Below, one piece after another: positions 1 to 9,250 of a DNA stretch of 64,000 nucleotides (position 1 is the stretch's first letter; each line of letters begins with the position of its first letter). The stretch is from Drouetiella sp036703255 (GTDB lineage Bacteria; Cyanobacteriota; Cyanobacteriia; Elainellales; Elainellaceae). Under the pieces are notes generated by a model. The model was not told the origin of the DNA, searched no databases, and saw only the letters and a program-made list of their open reading frames with translations. The stretch lies in NCBI GenBank assembly GCA_036703255.1, contig DATNPL010000015.1, positions 1 through 64,000 of the forward strand. The letters run 5' to 3'. Position numbers and translations under genes: made by a program.

Positions 1-27
1 TTTGTGGCGCGCGGAGCGCGCCACAAA
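1..27. terminator. GC-rich hairpin at window edge
   Basis: Perfect 12-bp inverted repeat (arms 1-12 and 16-27, loop GGA). The arms end in TTT/AAA, as in a bidirectional terminator of a gene lying left of the window. There is no long T tract after it on the + strand, so the terminator role is inferred. A hairpin of similar design (GCG, CGGAA loop, CGC) is seen near 26,585. Confidence 0.4.
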
Positions 28-198
28 ACCCTAATTTACGATCGACTGATCTTTGAAGCTCTATCTCTGGTAACAGTACGAACCAGAACATGACATCCGT
101 CATGGGGCGATCGTGATATTTGTGCGATGTGGTCACCCAGCCGTTGCCGATACTCTAAAGCTATCAACCGTTATCGCTGAAGTTTAGAGGTTCACCCC

Positions 199-933
199 AT
201 GCCTACAGACAGTGTTCAAGCCGTTTCTCAGACCCTGCAACAGGTCTTTGCTGACTCCAAAGTTTTTAGCCTGCTCAAAGACTACCAATTGCTGCCCCAG
301 CTCTTGCAGGAGATGATTACAGATCAAGCGATCGCCGCTTTTGATTGCACATCCGCAGAAGAAGCCACTATGCGTCAAAGCTTTTTTGCCCAGCATCAGG
401 TTTCTACAGCCGTAGAGCAACAGCAGTGGCTCGATCAGCGCAGGCTGACGCTAGAGGAGGTGATGGCTCCGCTGCGGCGTAGAATTCGCATTGAAAAATT
501 TAAACAAGCGACTTGGGGCCATCAGGTTGAGTCTTACTTTCTCAAGCAAAAAGATCAGCTCGATCGCGTCGTCTACTCTATGATTCAGCACTCCGATCAT
601 GACGTCATTACAGAACTCTACTTTCGCCTTCAGGAGCAGGAACAGTCTTTTTCAGAGCTGGCTCCCCTCTATTGCCAGGGTATTGCTGCAAAAACAAAAG
701 GTATTCTAGGCCCGGTTGAGTTCGGTCAACTGCCTCCAGACCTGGCAAAGTTGCTCCATCAAGGCCAGCCACAGCAGTTGTTGAAGACTCGCATTGGAGG
801 TTGGCACATTGTGGCGCAAGTCGAGGCGTTGATTCCCGCTCGGCTGGACGAAGCCACGCAGCAACGCTTATTAAATGAACTGTTTAATCAATGGCTGCAA
901 CAGGAGGTGAATCAAATGCAACAAGTGGCATAG
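199..933 (+). CDS. PpiC-like peptidylprolyl isomerase / SurA-type foldase
   Basis: A 244-residue soluble protein without an obvious signal peptide. The N-terminal two thirds are helical and glutamine-rich, like the SurA chaperone segment. Residues ~140-215 look like a rotamase (parvulin) domain: the stretch around FSELAPLYCQG, then GILGPVEFGQLPP and a final GGWHIVAQVE match the parvulin pattern. In cyanobacteria such proteins often sit beside C39-peptidase ABC exporters and HlyD adaptors for double-glycine peptides; any such partner would lie left of the window. It starts at ATG 199 after a short leader. Family placement is fairly safe; enzymatic activity and an export role are inference. Confidence 0.65.
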   Translation: MPTDSVQAVSQTLQQVFADSKVFSLLKDYQLLPQLLQEMITDQAIAAFDCTSAEEATMRQSFFAQHQVSTAVEQQQWLDQRRLTLEEVMAPLRRRIRIEKFKQATWGHQVESYFLKQKDQLDRVVYSMIQHSDHDVITELYFRLQEQEQSFSELAPLYCQGIAAKTKGILGPVEFGQLPPDLAKLLHQGQPQQLLKTRIGGWHIVAQVEALIPARLDEATQQRLLNELFNQWLQQEVNQMQQVA

Positions 934-1079
934 AGGGACTCAGGTATTTCATCGCCCATAACCGCGCAGCTGCTGGAGAAATCAAATCGTTCGATCGCAA
1001 CAAACATTAACCTCAGCTCTGTTGATCCCGTCATTATCTAAAATGGAGAGAGCCTTGATCCCGAAACCCCAAACTTCTT

Positions 1080-1544
1080 ATGTCCGTAACCGTTGCTGAT
1101 ATCATGACTGCCAATCCGATCGTGGTGCAGCCTGAAACGCCTCTTAGTCAAGCTATTCAAATTCTGGCAGAGCGCCGCATTAGCGGGTTGCCTGTGGTTG
1201 ATCCCAGCGGCAAGCTGATAGGGGTCATCTCCGAAACGGATCTGATGTGGCAAGAAACAGGCGTCAAATCACCTGCATTCATCACCATCTTGGATAGCGT
1301 GATTTTTCTAGAAAACCCTGCCAAGCATGAGCAGGAGCTACATAAGGCGCTAGGACAGACCGTTGGTGAAGTCATGACCAAAAAGGCGATCGCAACTGTT
1401 ACTGCCGATCGTCCCCTTCGAGAAGCGGCTCAGTTGATGCACGATCGCAATGTCCATCGGCTTCCAGTCGTCGATGCAGAGAATCGGGTGGTGGGCGTTT
1501 TGACGCGGGGAGACATCATTCGCCATATGGCAGCTAATCAATAG
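1080..1544 (+). CDS. CBS domain-pair protein
   Basis: A 154-residue protein made almost entirely of two CBS motifs (residues ~1-60 and ~95-154). Both carry the typical signatures: VADIMTANPIVV...RRISGLPVVD and VGEVMTKKAIATV...RNVHRLPVVD...VLTRGDIIRHM. CBS pairs (Bateman modules) bind adenosyl ligands such as AMP, ATP or SAM and usually regulate a partner enzyme or channel. There is no attached catalytic domain, so the partner is unknown. It is monocistronic, with 146 bp before and 133 bp after. Confidence 0.85.
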   Translation: MSVTVADIMTANPIVVQPETPLSQAIQILAERRISGLPVVDPSGKLIGVISETDLMWQETGVKSPAFITILDSVIFLENPAKHEQELHKALGQTVGEVMTKKAIATVTADRPLREAAQLMHDRNVHRLPVVDAENRVVGVLTRGDIIRHMAANQ

Positions 1545-1677
1545 CAAATTCATAACAGCTTTCAACACTATTTTTTGAGAAGCGTGCAGCGTTCCTTAAA
1601 AAAGTGGGTACCTGGATGAAGCGACACCAGGCAGCAACCCTAAATTTTAATCCTTTTGAAGAATCGAGATTTATCCC

Positions 1678-2340
1678 ATGAGCGTTACTCCCGAGTTGGT
1701 GCAAGAGCTGTTAAGTTCAGAGGATTTTGGCAAACGATTGAGCGGTGTCAATCAGCTCCGGCAGCTTGATCCGGCGATCGCCTTTGAGATGATTCAGCCA
1801 TCGGTAGGCGATAGCAATGTGCGGGTACGGTATGCGGCCGTTAGCCAGCTATCTAGCCTGGGATTGCAGAACCCAACCCTAGCGCTAGAAATCTTGCGGC
1901 GCTGCTTGCTAGAAGACCCAGAAGCTGACGTGCAGGCGGCTGCGGCTGACTCGATCGGCGCGCTCAAGCTGACCGATGCCTTTGAAGACCTAGAGCGGCT
2001 ATATCATCAAACCCCAGAGTGGCTGGTACAGTTCAGTATTATTGCGGCGTTGGGTGAGTTGGGCGATCGACGAGCCTTTGATTTGCTCAACAGCGCCCTC
2101 AGTTCTAATGTGGAGCTAGTCCGAACAGCCGCGATCGGCTCTTTGGGTGAATTGGAGGACGATCGCGCCGTCCCCCTGCTGCTGTCTTTTGTGGCCGACC
2201 CTGACTGGCAGGTTCGCTACAGAGTGACCCAAGCGTTAAGCCATTTCAACAGTCCCGAAATTCAGACGGCCTTAGAAACGCTCAGCCACGATGAAATGAC
2301 GCCTGTGGCGCAGGAAGCCAAGACCTATTTGAATGCCTGA
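1678..2340 (+). CDS. nblB: HEAT-repeat protein, NblB-like (phycobilisome degradation / lyase family)
   Basis: A 220-residue all-helical protein with about six HEAT/PBS-lyase repeats, e.g. DSNVRVRYAAVSQLSSLG, DVQAAAADSIGALK and DWQVRYRVTQALSHF. Length and repeat layout match NblB of Synechococcus elongatus and other CpcE/F-like proteins, which bind phycobiliproteins and assist phycobilisome disassembly during starvation. It stands alone rather than next to cpc genes, which favours NblB over a bilin lyase subunit. The gene symbol is a probable rather than certain assignment. Confidence 0.6.
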   Translation: MSVTPELVQELLSSEDFGKRLSGVNQLRQLDPAIAFEMIQPSVGDSNVRVRYAAVSQLSSLGLQNPTLALEILRRCLLEDPEADVQAAAADSIGALKLTDAFEDLERLYHQTPEWLVQFSIIAALGELGDRRAFDLLNSALSSNVELVRTAAIGSLGELEDDRAVPLLLSFVADPDWQVRYRVTQALSHFNSPEIQTALETLSHDEMTPVAQEAKTYLNA

Positions 2341-2513
2341 GTCAGGAGCGCTTATACCGACTTCATAGTTTCGCATTGAAGTGTGAAGCTTGAGTAAATT
2401 GAACTTCTCCCAGTACAAAAGCCTACGTATTTTCTCTTATGCTAGATGATATCAAGCACAGGTCGAAGCCGATTTACTGAAATCAGAGCCGATTGTGAGT
2501 GAAGACATCAGGA

Positions 2514-2543
2514 TTTAAGTTTCATGAGTTTAAGTTTCATGAG
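2514..2543. repeat. 15-bp tandem duplication
   Basis: Two identical head-to-tail copies of TTTAAGTTTCATGAG. Similar 15-16-bp tandem units occur at 18,650, 30,592 and 38,251, so this looks like a recurring slippage-type variation in this genome. Confidence 0.85.
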
Positions 2544-2568
2544 ATAGCTACAGGTTTTAGCGGGAGTT

Positions 2569-2610
2569 ATCCCCCTTTGTGTCATTTCAAGATGCAAAGG
2601 GGATTTTTTT
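2569..2610 (+). terminator. Rho-independent terminator after the HEAT-repeat gene
   Basis: Stem of ATCCCC(C)TTTGTG against TGCAAAGGGGAT with one bulged C, followed by a run of seven T. It lies 230 bp downstream of the HEAT-repeat gene on the same strand. Confidence 0.7.
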
Positions 2611-2822
2611 GTGCCTTCTAGCAAATATAGCCTCTGCGTGCCCTCAAAATTTCCTAAGCCCAATGATTACGGCTATAAATCTGGGTGAAGGCTATCAATC
2701 ACTATTGGATATCTTGAGAGTGCTTCAGCTTAGATCACTGATTTCTCAAAAATTACTCCAATAAGATATGCTTTCGTGAACACGCAGAAGATCTTTATAG
2801 AACTCTTTTAGATATCAATCTG

Positions 2823-3839
2823 CTAACGTGCAGGGTGAGACAGTCGCTGCAAAAAAGTGCGGCAGCCCATTGAAGAGTCAAACAAATGTAGATCGAAATG
2901 TTCAGAGATGGCCTCGCATACTTTTACTCCCCGAACGCTATTCCCCCGAGGATCTAACAGCGGTGAAAAAATAGCAATGCCAATTTGATCAGGCACCACC
3001 ACAATAATACCGCCCGAAACACCACTCTTGGCGGGCAACCCGATCTTGTAGGCCCACTCTCCAGCAAAGTTGTACATCCCGCAGGTGTACATGACGCTGA
3101 GAATGTCTCGAATATAGTTGGGTGCAACAGCCCGCTCTCTCGTAATGGGGTTAATACCGCGATTGGCTAACGTGGCTGCCATTACTGCTAGGTCGCGGCA
3201 GTCCACCATAATGGAGCATTGCTGAAAGTAAAGATCGAGTGCTTCCTCAATGCGGGCGTCAATCATGCCAAAGTTGTACATCAGGTACGCCATCGCCCGG
3301 TTGCGATTACCTGTGGTTCTCTCACTGGTGAAAGTGGAAATATCCACAAAAATATCATGCCCAATGTAGCGCCGGAACATATCCAACATTCGGTTTAGGC
3401 GATCGGTTGGGCTATCTCCTTTAATCAGGCTTGTGGTGGCGATCGCGCCAGCATTCACCATCGGATTGTAGGGTCGCTTCGATTGCTCATCTAGCACAAT
3501 AGAATTAAACGCATCTCCCGTTGGCTCAACGCCAACACGCGTTAGGAAGTAATCGCGCCCGTGATCTTCTAACGCCAACCCCTGCACAAATACCTTAGAG
3601 ATAGACTGAATTGTGAACAGCTGATCAGCATCGCCTGTTGTGAAGACCTGTCCATCTACAGTCGCCACGCAAATACTAAACCAGTCAGGGTTTGCTTTTG
3701 CCAACTCTGGAATATAGTCAGCAACTCTTCCGCTGGTCAGAGGTTGGTGCTGGCGATGCAGATCATTCAGATAAGCCTGAAATTCTGCTGCATCATTCTC
3801 AAAAATAGAGCTATGGGAATTAGAGTCTTGAATCACCAT
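2823..3839 (-). CDS. glsA: Glutaminase A
   Basis: A 338-residue cytoplasmic enzyme that hydrolyses L-glutamine to glutamate and ammonia; fold of the serine-dependent beta-lactamase type. The nucleophile motif QSISKVF (Ser-x-x-Lys), NPMVNAGAIATTSLI, the FVDISTFTSERTTGNRNRAMAYLM block and C-terminal KSGVSGGI are all present, and full length is typical (~310-340). Starts at ATG 3839. It is transcribed alone, convergent with the terminator region at 2569. No regulatory site is visible upstream. Confidence 0.93.
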   Translation of the reverse strand: MVIQDSNSHSSIFENDAAEFQAYLNDLHRQHQPLTSGRVADYIPELAKANPDWFSICVATVDGQVFTTGDADQLFTIQSISKVFVQGLALEDHGRDYFLTRVGVEPTGDAFNSIVLDEQSKRPYNPMVNAGAIATTSLIKGDSPTDRLNRMLDMFRRYIGHDIFVDISTFTSERTTGNRNRAMAYLMYNFGMIDARIEEALDLYFQQCSIMVDCRDLAVMAATLANRGINPITRERAVAPNYIRDILSVMYTCGMYNFAGEWAYKIGLPAKSGVSGGIIVVVPDQIGIAIFSPLLDPRGNSVRGVKVCEAISEHFDLHLFDSSMGCRTFLQRLSHPAR

Positions 3840-4021
3840 CTCGTTATTCTAGCGGCTCTATTGCAACTGGCTGCGATGGATATAGCCTTGGGGAAGATCA
3901 GGGAGCTGCAAAAGACGAGTGAAAGAATAGCCCGTCTATCTCTTTAAGATTTCCTAACCTAGTTCAGTTTTACCGGAGAAAATTGATAGGATCAAACCGT
4001 AAGATCAAGTACAAAAGCAAA

Positions 4022-4047
4022 ATTGGAGAGCCGCTTTGCCCTCCAAT
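4022..4047 (-). terminator. Hairpin terminator of the LysM/M23 gene
   Basis: Arms ATTGGAG (4022-4028) and CTCCAAT (4041-4047). Read on the minus strand the hairpin is followed by TTTTGCTTTTG. A second small palindrome, GAGCC/GGCTC, lies at ~4060-4073. It fits transcription ending 50-75 bp beyond the stop of the M23 gene. Confidence 0.55.
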
Positions 4048-4096
4048 CCTATAAAAGCTTTGAGCCTTTGGCTCTGTTGAATTGATCCTGGTTTCT

Positions 4097-6292
4097 TTAC
4101 TGCGCTGACTGTTGAGGTAGATAAGCCATCGGGTTGACTGCACCCGAAGATTTAGGATGAACTTCAAAGTGCAGGTGAGGCCCCGTACTGTATCCAGTGC
4201 TTCCCATTTCAGCAATTTGTTCACCCTGGCGTACTCTTTGACCCTCACGAACCAGGCTGCGGTTCAAATGAGCATAGCGAGTAAAGCTACCGTCTGGATG
4301 AAGAATTTCCACCAGATTACCGTAGCCTCCAGAATTCCAATCAGAATACTGCACAACGCCCGTGGCAGCAGCATAGATTGGGGTGCCTGTATCAGCGGCA
4401 ATATCAATGCCTGCGTGCATTCTGCCCCAACGCCAGCCATAGCCAGACGTTAGCAAACCGCGAGTAGGCCAAATGTAGCCGTTAGAGCGCGTACCTTCCG
4501 GTAGAAAAGCATCTGCATCAGACAAAGACGGCAATTCTGGCGAGACTGTACGGCCTGTAATAGACTGACGCAGAGGTGCGTAAGATTCTGAGCTGATGGG
4601 AGCCGTAGCGACCACAACAGGCTCAGCAGCAGCCTGAGGCGCAACCGCTTGAGGAACAGGCTGAAGGCTAGCCGTGGCTGGCGCTTCTCTACGAGCCGTA
4701 ACCATCACAGGAGACTGCACAACGGCAGGCTGGACAGCTTCAGGGCGGACAGTTTCAGGCTGGGCGACAGAAGGCTGGAGGCTAGAGTTCTGACTCGCAG
4801 GTCTCACGGCAGTGTCACCTTGGTGCTTTGCGCGTAAAGCTCTGACTTCTGCCAGCAAGTTTTCAACATAGCGAGGGCCATTTGCTTGAACGGCCATAGG
4901 AGACTCAGAGCCGCCCACCGCTGGGGTAGGCTGAGCCAAGCTGAGCGAGGAGCCTGCGGCAGCACGAGGTGCGATCGCCATAGCCTGGGGCTTAGCTTGA
5001 GCTACTACACGGGGAGCCTCAACTGGAGCCGGAACTGATGCACTAGAGGCAGATGCCGCGGGCACTCGCAGCACCTGACCGACAAAAATCACGTTCGGAT
5101 CAGAGAGGCGATTGGCGCTTACCAACGTAGACAGGGGCACATTGTGAGCCTTCGCAATCCGCGCAACGGTGTCGCCAAGCCCGACTCGATAGTCTTGCAT
5201 CTGCGGTGCGATTGCCACCTGTTGAGCAGGCAGTTGACTAATGGGTGACTGCATAGCAGGCACTTGAGCGGTCGCGGCATCGGAAGGAGGCGCTTGAGAG
5301 ATAGGCGACTGAATCGCTTCAGGTACGCTAGGCACTTCCGCCAGTGGATTACCTACAGGTTGGCTCTCTGCAACTGGATTAGCAGAGTCGCTGGAGGCGA
5401 TCGTCTGCACAGCAGGAACGTTCAAAGAGTCGCTGACTCGAATCCAATCTGGATCAGACAGGCGATTGTTTGCTGCCAAAGTCTGCTCTGAAACACCATG
5501 CGCTCTCGCAATTGCTGCAAGTGTGTCTCCCGGCTGAACGCGGTAGGTAGCTGTAGACTTTGCAGCAGCTTCAGGAACGGTCGCTTCAGGAGTGGTCGAT
5601 GCGATCGCCACTTCTTCTTTGTCTGCAATACTCACCGATGTCTCGCTGGCCGACGCGATCGTGCTGCCTTTAGGGGCTTCAGCCACCGAACGATTGACTT
5701 CCTCAGACCTTAACTCCGCCAAACTATCTTTTAACTTGTCGCGCTGTTCTCGCAGGCGGCTCAAAGCACTGTTTTCACCAGCACCCGACAACTGATTGAG
5801 ATCCGCAGACGCCACGACCTCTGGCACAGACGCTTTCAAGCCGTCAGTGGACTGCGCAACGGGGATCTTCAACATTTGCCCTGGTCTCAGCAGGGCATTG
5901 ATATCTAGGTCGTTGGCAGACACAATGTCTTGCACATTGACCCGATAGCTACGGGCGATTTGGACAAGCGTTTGCCCTTCACGAACCACATGTTCAACCG
6001 CTATTGTTGAAGGAACAACCGCTGTTGAACCTGAGACAGAGGAAGGCAGCGTTGCAACTTGTGATAATGAAGGAGCCGCTGTTTCCGTACCCTTGGTTTC
6101 GGCTGCGCTTGCCCCATCATCATGATGGGGTAAAACCAGACTAGATGCCCCCACAGAGAGAGCTAACCCGAACATGGCAGCAGAGGTGCGTGCCCTACGG
6201 CTAACTCCCGCAGAAATCTGTTCGGGTTGCCCTGCCGTCTCGCGGGGGGAGCAGGAAACAGGCTTGACCTTCCGCAGAAATTCTCGCTTCAA
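4097..6292 (-). CDS. Triple-LysM M23 peptidoglycan metallopeptidase
   Basis: 731 residues. An N-terminal basic segment is followed by a hydrophobic stretch (SAAMFGLALSVGASSLVLP, ~residues 36-55), consistent with export or anchoring. Three LysM domains follow, near residues 105-150, 247-293 and 365-410 (YRVQPGDTLAAIARAHGV, YRVGLGDTVARIAKAHNV), separated by long Ala/Pro/Ser/Val-rich linkers. The C-terminal M23 (LytM) domain has Zn ligands in HAGIDIAAD and GPHLHFEVH. The family binds glycan strands through LysM and cleaves peptide cross-links, in cell division or remodelling. Translation starts at TTG 6292; AGGAGG 7 nt upstream supports that choice. No c-di-AMP riboswitch is visible upstream. 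Confidence 0.88.
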   Translation of the reverse strand: MKREFLRKVKPVSCSPRETAGQPEQISAGVSRRARTSAAMFGLALSVGASSLVLPHHDDGASAAETKGTETAAPSLSQVATLPSSVSGSTAVVPSTIAVEHVVREGQTLVQIARSYRVNVQDIVSANDLDINALLRPGQMLKIPVAQSTDGLKASVPEVVASADLNQLSGAGENSALSRLREQRDKLKDSLAELRSEEVNRSVAEAPKGSTIASASETSVSIADKEEVAIASTTPEATVPEAAAKSTATYRVQPGDTLAAIARAHGVSEQTLAANNRLSDPDWIRVSDSLNVPAVQTIASSDSANPVAESQPVGNPLAEVPSVPEAIQSPISQAPPSDAATAQVPAMQSPISQLPAQQVAIAPQMQDYRVGLGDTVARIAKAHNVPLSTLVSANRLSDPNVIFVGQVLRVPAASASSASVPAPVEAPRVVAQAKPQAMAIAPRAAAGSSLSLAQPTPAVGGSESPMAVQANGPRYVENLLAEVRALRAKHQGDTAVRPASQNSSLQPSVAQPETVRPEAVQPAVVQSPVMVTARREAPATASLQPVPQAVAPQAAAEPVVVATAPISSESYAPLRQSITGRTVSPELPSLSDADAFLPEGTRSNGYIWPTRGLLTSGYGWRWGRMHAGIDIAADTGTPIYAAATGVVQYSDWNSGGYGNLVEILHPDGSFTRYAHLNRSLVREGQRVRQGEQIAEMGSTGYSTGPHLHFEVHPKSSGAVNPMAYLPQQSAQ

Positions 6293-7279
6293 GAATGACC
6301 TCCTAATGAGCAGCGTTTAACTATTCCCAACCGACCTAATCTATGAATCGCTATGACAGAAATCACATAGAGCAGCGATCGAGATCACAGACGTTGCCGT
6401 ATGACTAGGTAACATTACCTTGCTCTTTTTGACTTAAACAAGCTTACACCAGTTAATGAAAAATTCAAGACTTGCTTATCTGGGTAAGTTGAATCTTTTA
6501 AAACACTGAGTCAGGATTACACCTGACTGAAGCATTCATATGAATTGATTAATCTTCAAGCGCACAGTGTACAACACTTAACCAGTCATTGGCATCTGAT
6601 GATACCCACACCGATGTATGCAGAAATGTACGAATTTTTACTTTTTGCAACTCCCATTTTCAGTCGCCAAAACCTTTGTCTACAAACGGTTCTAGCGACT
6701 GAAAAGAGCTGACGTTATGGGTTTCGACAGATAAAAAAATGCTCTGAAGCGCAGTTTTTCTTTTCCTATCATTGACCGCTCTAAAAGCCTATAGAACGGT
6801 TGTTTCTACGGTTGACGGTATTATTTGCAACTTCAAACGCTACAGAGATTTACGGGCTTTTTAGAAGTGTGAAAGCCTTGAAATAGGATGTAATTCAGCG
6901 CCAGAGCGGTTTCTTGAGTCCAGGTAATTTCGCTTAGGCTTCTATAGAAATTTCTTATCACATTCCATTGAATTTTGTAGTGCAGGCGACCGAAGCGCTA
7001 CAGCACGCTTGAAATGACTGTGATTAAATGCCTGATTTCAGAGAATTACTCAGTAGTTTATTCAACTTGAATTGAGTGGGTCTGCAATACATTCGCAAAT
7101 GCATATATGTAGATGCAGATATAAGATTATTTCTCTAAAAAAGGTTTTAGTCAGGTTTCGCTCATCAAAAATGGGCTGATCAGAACCTGCTGAGAGCGAT
7201 TTTCTGTAGCTACACAAGAGCGATCGCCTTTTCCGGAAATCTAGAAAAGTTTTTTTGAATGGGCGTAAAACGGCTGCTC
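6293..7279. other. Long AT-rich intergenic region between two minus-strand genes
   Basis: A gap of 987 bp upstream of the M23 gene and downstream in sequence of trmL's stop. I see no convincing open frame. The one clear structure is a long near-perfect inverted repeat at 6657-6705. The size suggests a long 5' leader or promoter region for the M23 gene or lost genes, but nothing more can be supported. Confidence 0.5.
6657..6705. repeat. 49-bp hairpin-forming inverted repeat
   Basis: Outer arms TTTTCAGTCGC (6657-6667) and GCGACTGAAAA (6695-6705) are perfect. Inner arms AACC/GGTT (6671-6674, 6688-6691) and TTTGT/ACAAA (6675-6679, 6682-6686) continue the pairing with small internal mismatches. 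There is no T tract in either direction, so it is not a plain terminator. Confidence 0.7.
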
Positions 7280-7741
7280 TTAGTCTAGAAAACCGAGCTG
7301 GCGACGCGCTTCAAATAAGCCGATCGCCACACTAACCGATAAATTGAGGCTGCGAACGCCCCTTTGAGCCATAGGAATTCGCACAACGGTATCGCAGTCG
7401 GCTAAAACCTGAGGCGGTAGCCCAGATGTTTCACAACCAAACAGTAGCCAATCGGTCATCTGAAACTGCAACTTTGTATAGCTATATGCCCCTGAAGCGC
7501 TGAAGCCAATCCGACGCCCCGTTTGCGCCTGATGATGGGTTTGAAAGTCGGCTAAGGTGGCGTGATAGTGCAGATCAACGTACTGCCAGTAGTCCAAACC
7601 TGCTCTTTTTAGATAGCGATCGCTAATCTCGAATCCTAGCGGCCCGACTAAATGTAAGGCGGTTCCTGTCGCCGCACAGGTTCGAGCAATATTTCCCGTA
7701 TTGGGAGGGATTTGAGGGTTTACTAAAACAATCTGCGGCAT
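7280..7741 (-). CDS. trmL: tRNA (cytidine/uridine-34 2'-O)-methyltransferase TrmL
   Basis: A 153-residue SPOUT (trefoil-knot) methyltransferase; length and start (MPQIVLVNPQIPPNTGNIART) match TrmL, which uses SAM to 2'-O-methylate wobble C34/U34 in leucine tRNAs. Motif 1 is NPQIPPNTGNIAR, motif 2 is LLFGCETSGLP, and motif 3 is IPMAQRGVRSLNLSVSVAI, which holds the knot and SAM loop. Monocistronic on the minus strand. Alternative SPOUT members (TrmH, RlmB) are longer with N-terminal domains, so confidence is high. Confidence 0.92.
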   Translation of the reverse strand: MPQIVLVNPQIPPNTGNIARTCAATGTALHLVGPLGFEISDRYLKRAGLDYWQYVDLHYHATLADFQTHHQAQTGRRIGFSASGAYSYTKLQFQMTDWLLFGCETSGLPPQVLADCDTVVRIPMAQRGVRSLNLSVSVAIGLFEARRQLGFLD

Positions 7742-8382
7742 AGGGTAGCTGAATTTAATCTAATAAAAAATAAAGTGTAGAACCGTTCCCCAGAGAGACT
7801 TTCAGGTATTTGCCTCAAAAAGCTGCCGTGAGCAATATTGGAAAGCTGTCGAGGAAAATGAGTTGGGTTCAGCCCAATTTGAGCAAATAGAGAGCCAAAA
7901 TTGGTAAGTATGAAGTTTCTATGAAGCTAGCAAATATTCTCCAGAAGCGTACCGAGCAAAATTTGCTGTCTTCCGGTAAAGAGCATCCTTAACCATCGTT
8001 TAGACGGCACCCGCACGGCAAAATCATGACCTGAATATAGCTATTCAGGCAAAACATCAGAGTTTTAGCCCTTGATGAGGTTCTACGCTCGTTAGTCTAC
8101 TCTTAAATCAGTGCTGAGCGCTGTTTTGATGCCACCGGGCTTTATGAGGTCGCACTGAGTATTGCGAGGCTTGAGTATTGCAGGGCAGACAAAATACCCC
8201 TGCCTTCACCCTTTGGCTGTGCCCATACGCATCTTGCATCTATATATAGAGAGATTTTTCTAAAAAATTCCCCTGAGCCTCAAAGCAGAGACCCAGGGGA
8301 ATAGGAAAAACTAAAATCGCTAAAATCCAGTAAAAAATCGTTTTGTGATGAATCTAGGTTTTTAAAAATCGGCAGCTTTTGC
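7742..8382. other. Intergenic region with a minus-strand terminator
   Basis: A gap of 641 bp between two minus-strand genes. The only supported element is the terminator at 8261-8302. No open frame with a ribosome-binding site was seen; the region is AT-rich. Confidence 0.5.
8261..8302 (-). terminator. Rho-independent terminator of the DUF1830 gene
   Basis: Arms ATTCCCCTG (8267-8275) and CAGGGGAAT (8294-8302). Read on the minus strand the stem is followed by TTTTTTAG, a classic terminator, 80 bp beyond the stop at 8383. Confidence 0.75.
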
Positions 8383-8712
8383 CTATTCAGCGGCGGCAGT
8401 CAGGGACTCTCCAGTCGGAGCAGCAATATCGATCGCCAAATCTGCTTCTAACTCTGTTTCAATTCGCAGTCGATCGCAAGGAATCGTGTCGGCCAGAATA
8501 GCGCTAGCCATCATGCCACAATGAATTTCCATTTGTGCCTGCGGTAAAGCCTCAAACACCAAGCGCTGGCCTGGGAAAACCACACGCTCAAAATACCAGT
8601 TGGGAATATTCGTGATGCGGGCAACTTGAATTTTGCTGGTGGCATTCACATAGCAGCAGAGCACGAGGTCAGCGGAAGATTCGGTTGGCAGGGGATCAAA
8701 GATTTGAGACAT
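8383..8712 (-). CDS. DUF1830 domain protein
   Basis: A 109-residue protein with the conserved cyanobacterial DUF1830 core: LCCYVNATSKIQVARITN, then NWYFERVVFPGQRLVFEA and a middle MEIHCG. The C-terminal ~30 residues are acidic and poorly conserved in the family. Function is unknown; the family occurs almost only in cyanobacteria as a small soluble protein. Expressed alone, with its own terminator. Confidence 0.8.
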   Translation of the reverse strand: MSQIFDPLPTESSADLVLCCYVNATSKIQVARITNIPNWYFERVVFPGQRLVFEALPQAQMEIHCGMMASAILADTIPCDRLRIETELEADLAIDIAAPTGESLTAAAE

Positions 8713-9250
8713 AACAATATAGCGCCTTACCCTATGAACTTGTCATGTCTAGACCCTAGCATTCCCTGATCCCCTGCATTTGTAAAGGCGACTACCATCC
8801 TTATTGCTCCCAAAAATGGAAAACATGAGGTGGCGATCGACGGTTTTATCGAGACAGGGTTTGACCAGGACAGAATTTAATCGACTGCTTTGAAAGCAGG
8901 GTGCGGGATCGGAAGCAGAGGCAGCGAGATCAGAGAGCGCTGATCTTGCATCTTCTAATCTCGCTTTTGCCGATGCCCTTTTGCCGCTACCGAGCAGCGC
9001 CTGTCGGCTGAATGGGGCTGACTCACCGCTGACTCACTCCGGGCGATCGAGAATCTTTCATGCAGCTAAAGAAACTCGGTGGTATCGTAAAGTTATATGA
9101 ATCTAACATCTCATAATTTTTCTAGATCGCAACGGTAGGCTTTTAGACTCAGCCAGTATCAAGATCGGGTCAGCGTGCAAGTTCTGGGTTCGCTGCACTT
9201 GGGCAACTGCGATCGACGGTTCATGATCCTCCACACCATTGCTCCTCACC
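8713..9250. other. Divergent promoter region
   Basis: A gap of 538 bp between divergently transcribed genes (DUF1830 leftward, radical SAM rightward), so both promoters should be here. I see no open frame or clear operator. Confidence 0.45.

Larger units (their letters stand above)
2341..2822. other. Intergenic region: tandem repeat and terminator
   Basis: A gap of 482 bp. It holds a perfect 15-bp tandem duplication (2514-2543) and a Rho-independent terminator (2569-2610). A 61-codon open frame at 2579-2764 starts inside the terminator and has no ribosome-binding site or recognisable motif, so I do not call it a gene. Confidence 0.6.

Noticed and set aside
2579..2764. 61-codon frame after the HEAT-repeat gene
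   Set aside because: Starts inside the terminator hairpin and lacks coding features.
6293..7279. c-di-AMP (ydaO) riboswitch in front of the M23 gene
   Set aside because: Expected because of the gene type, but I could not find its conserved G-rich motifs on the minus strand.
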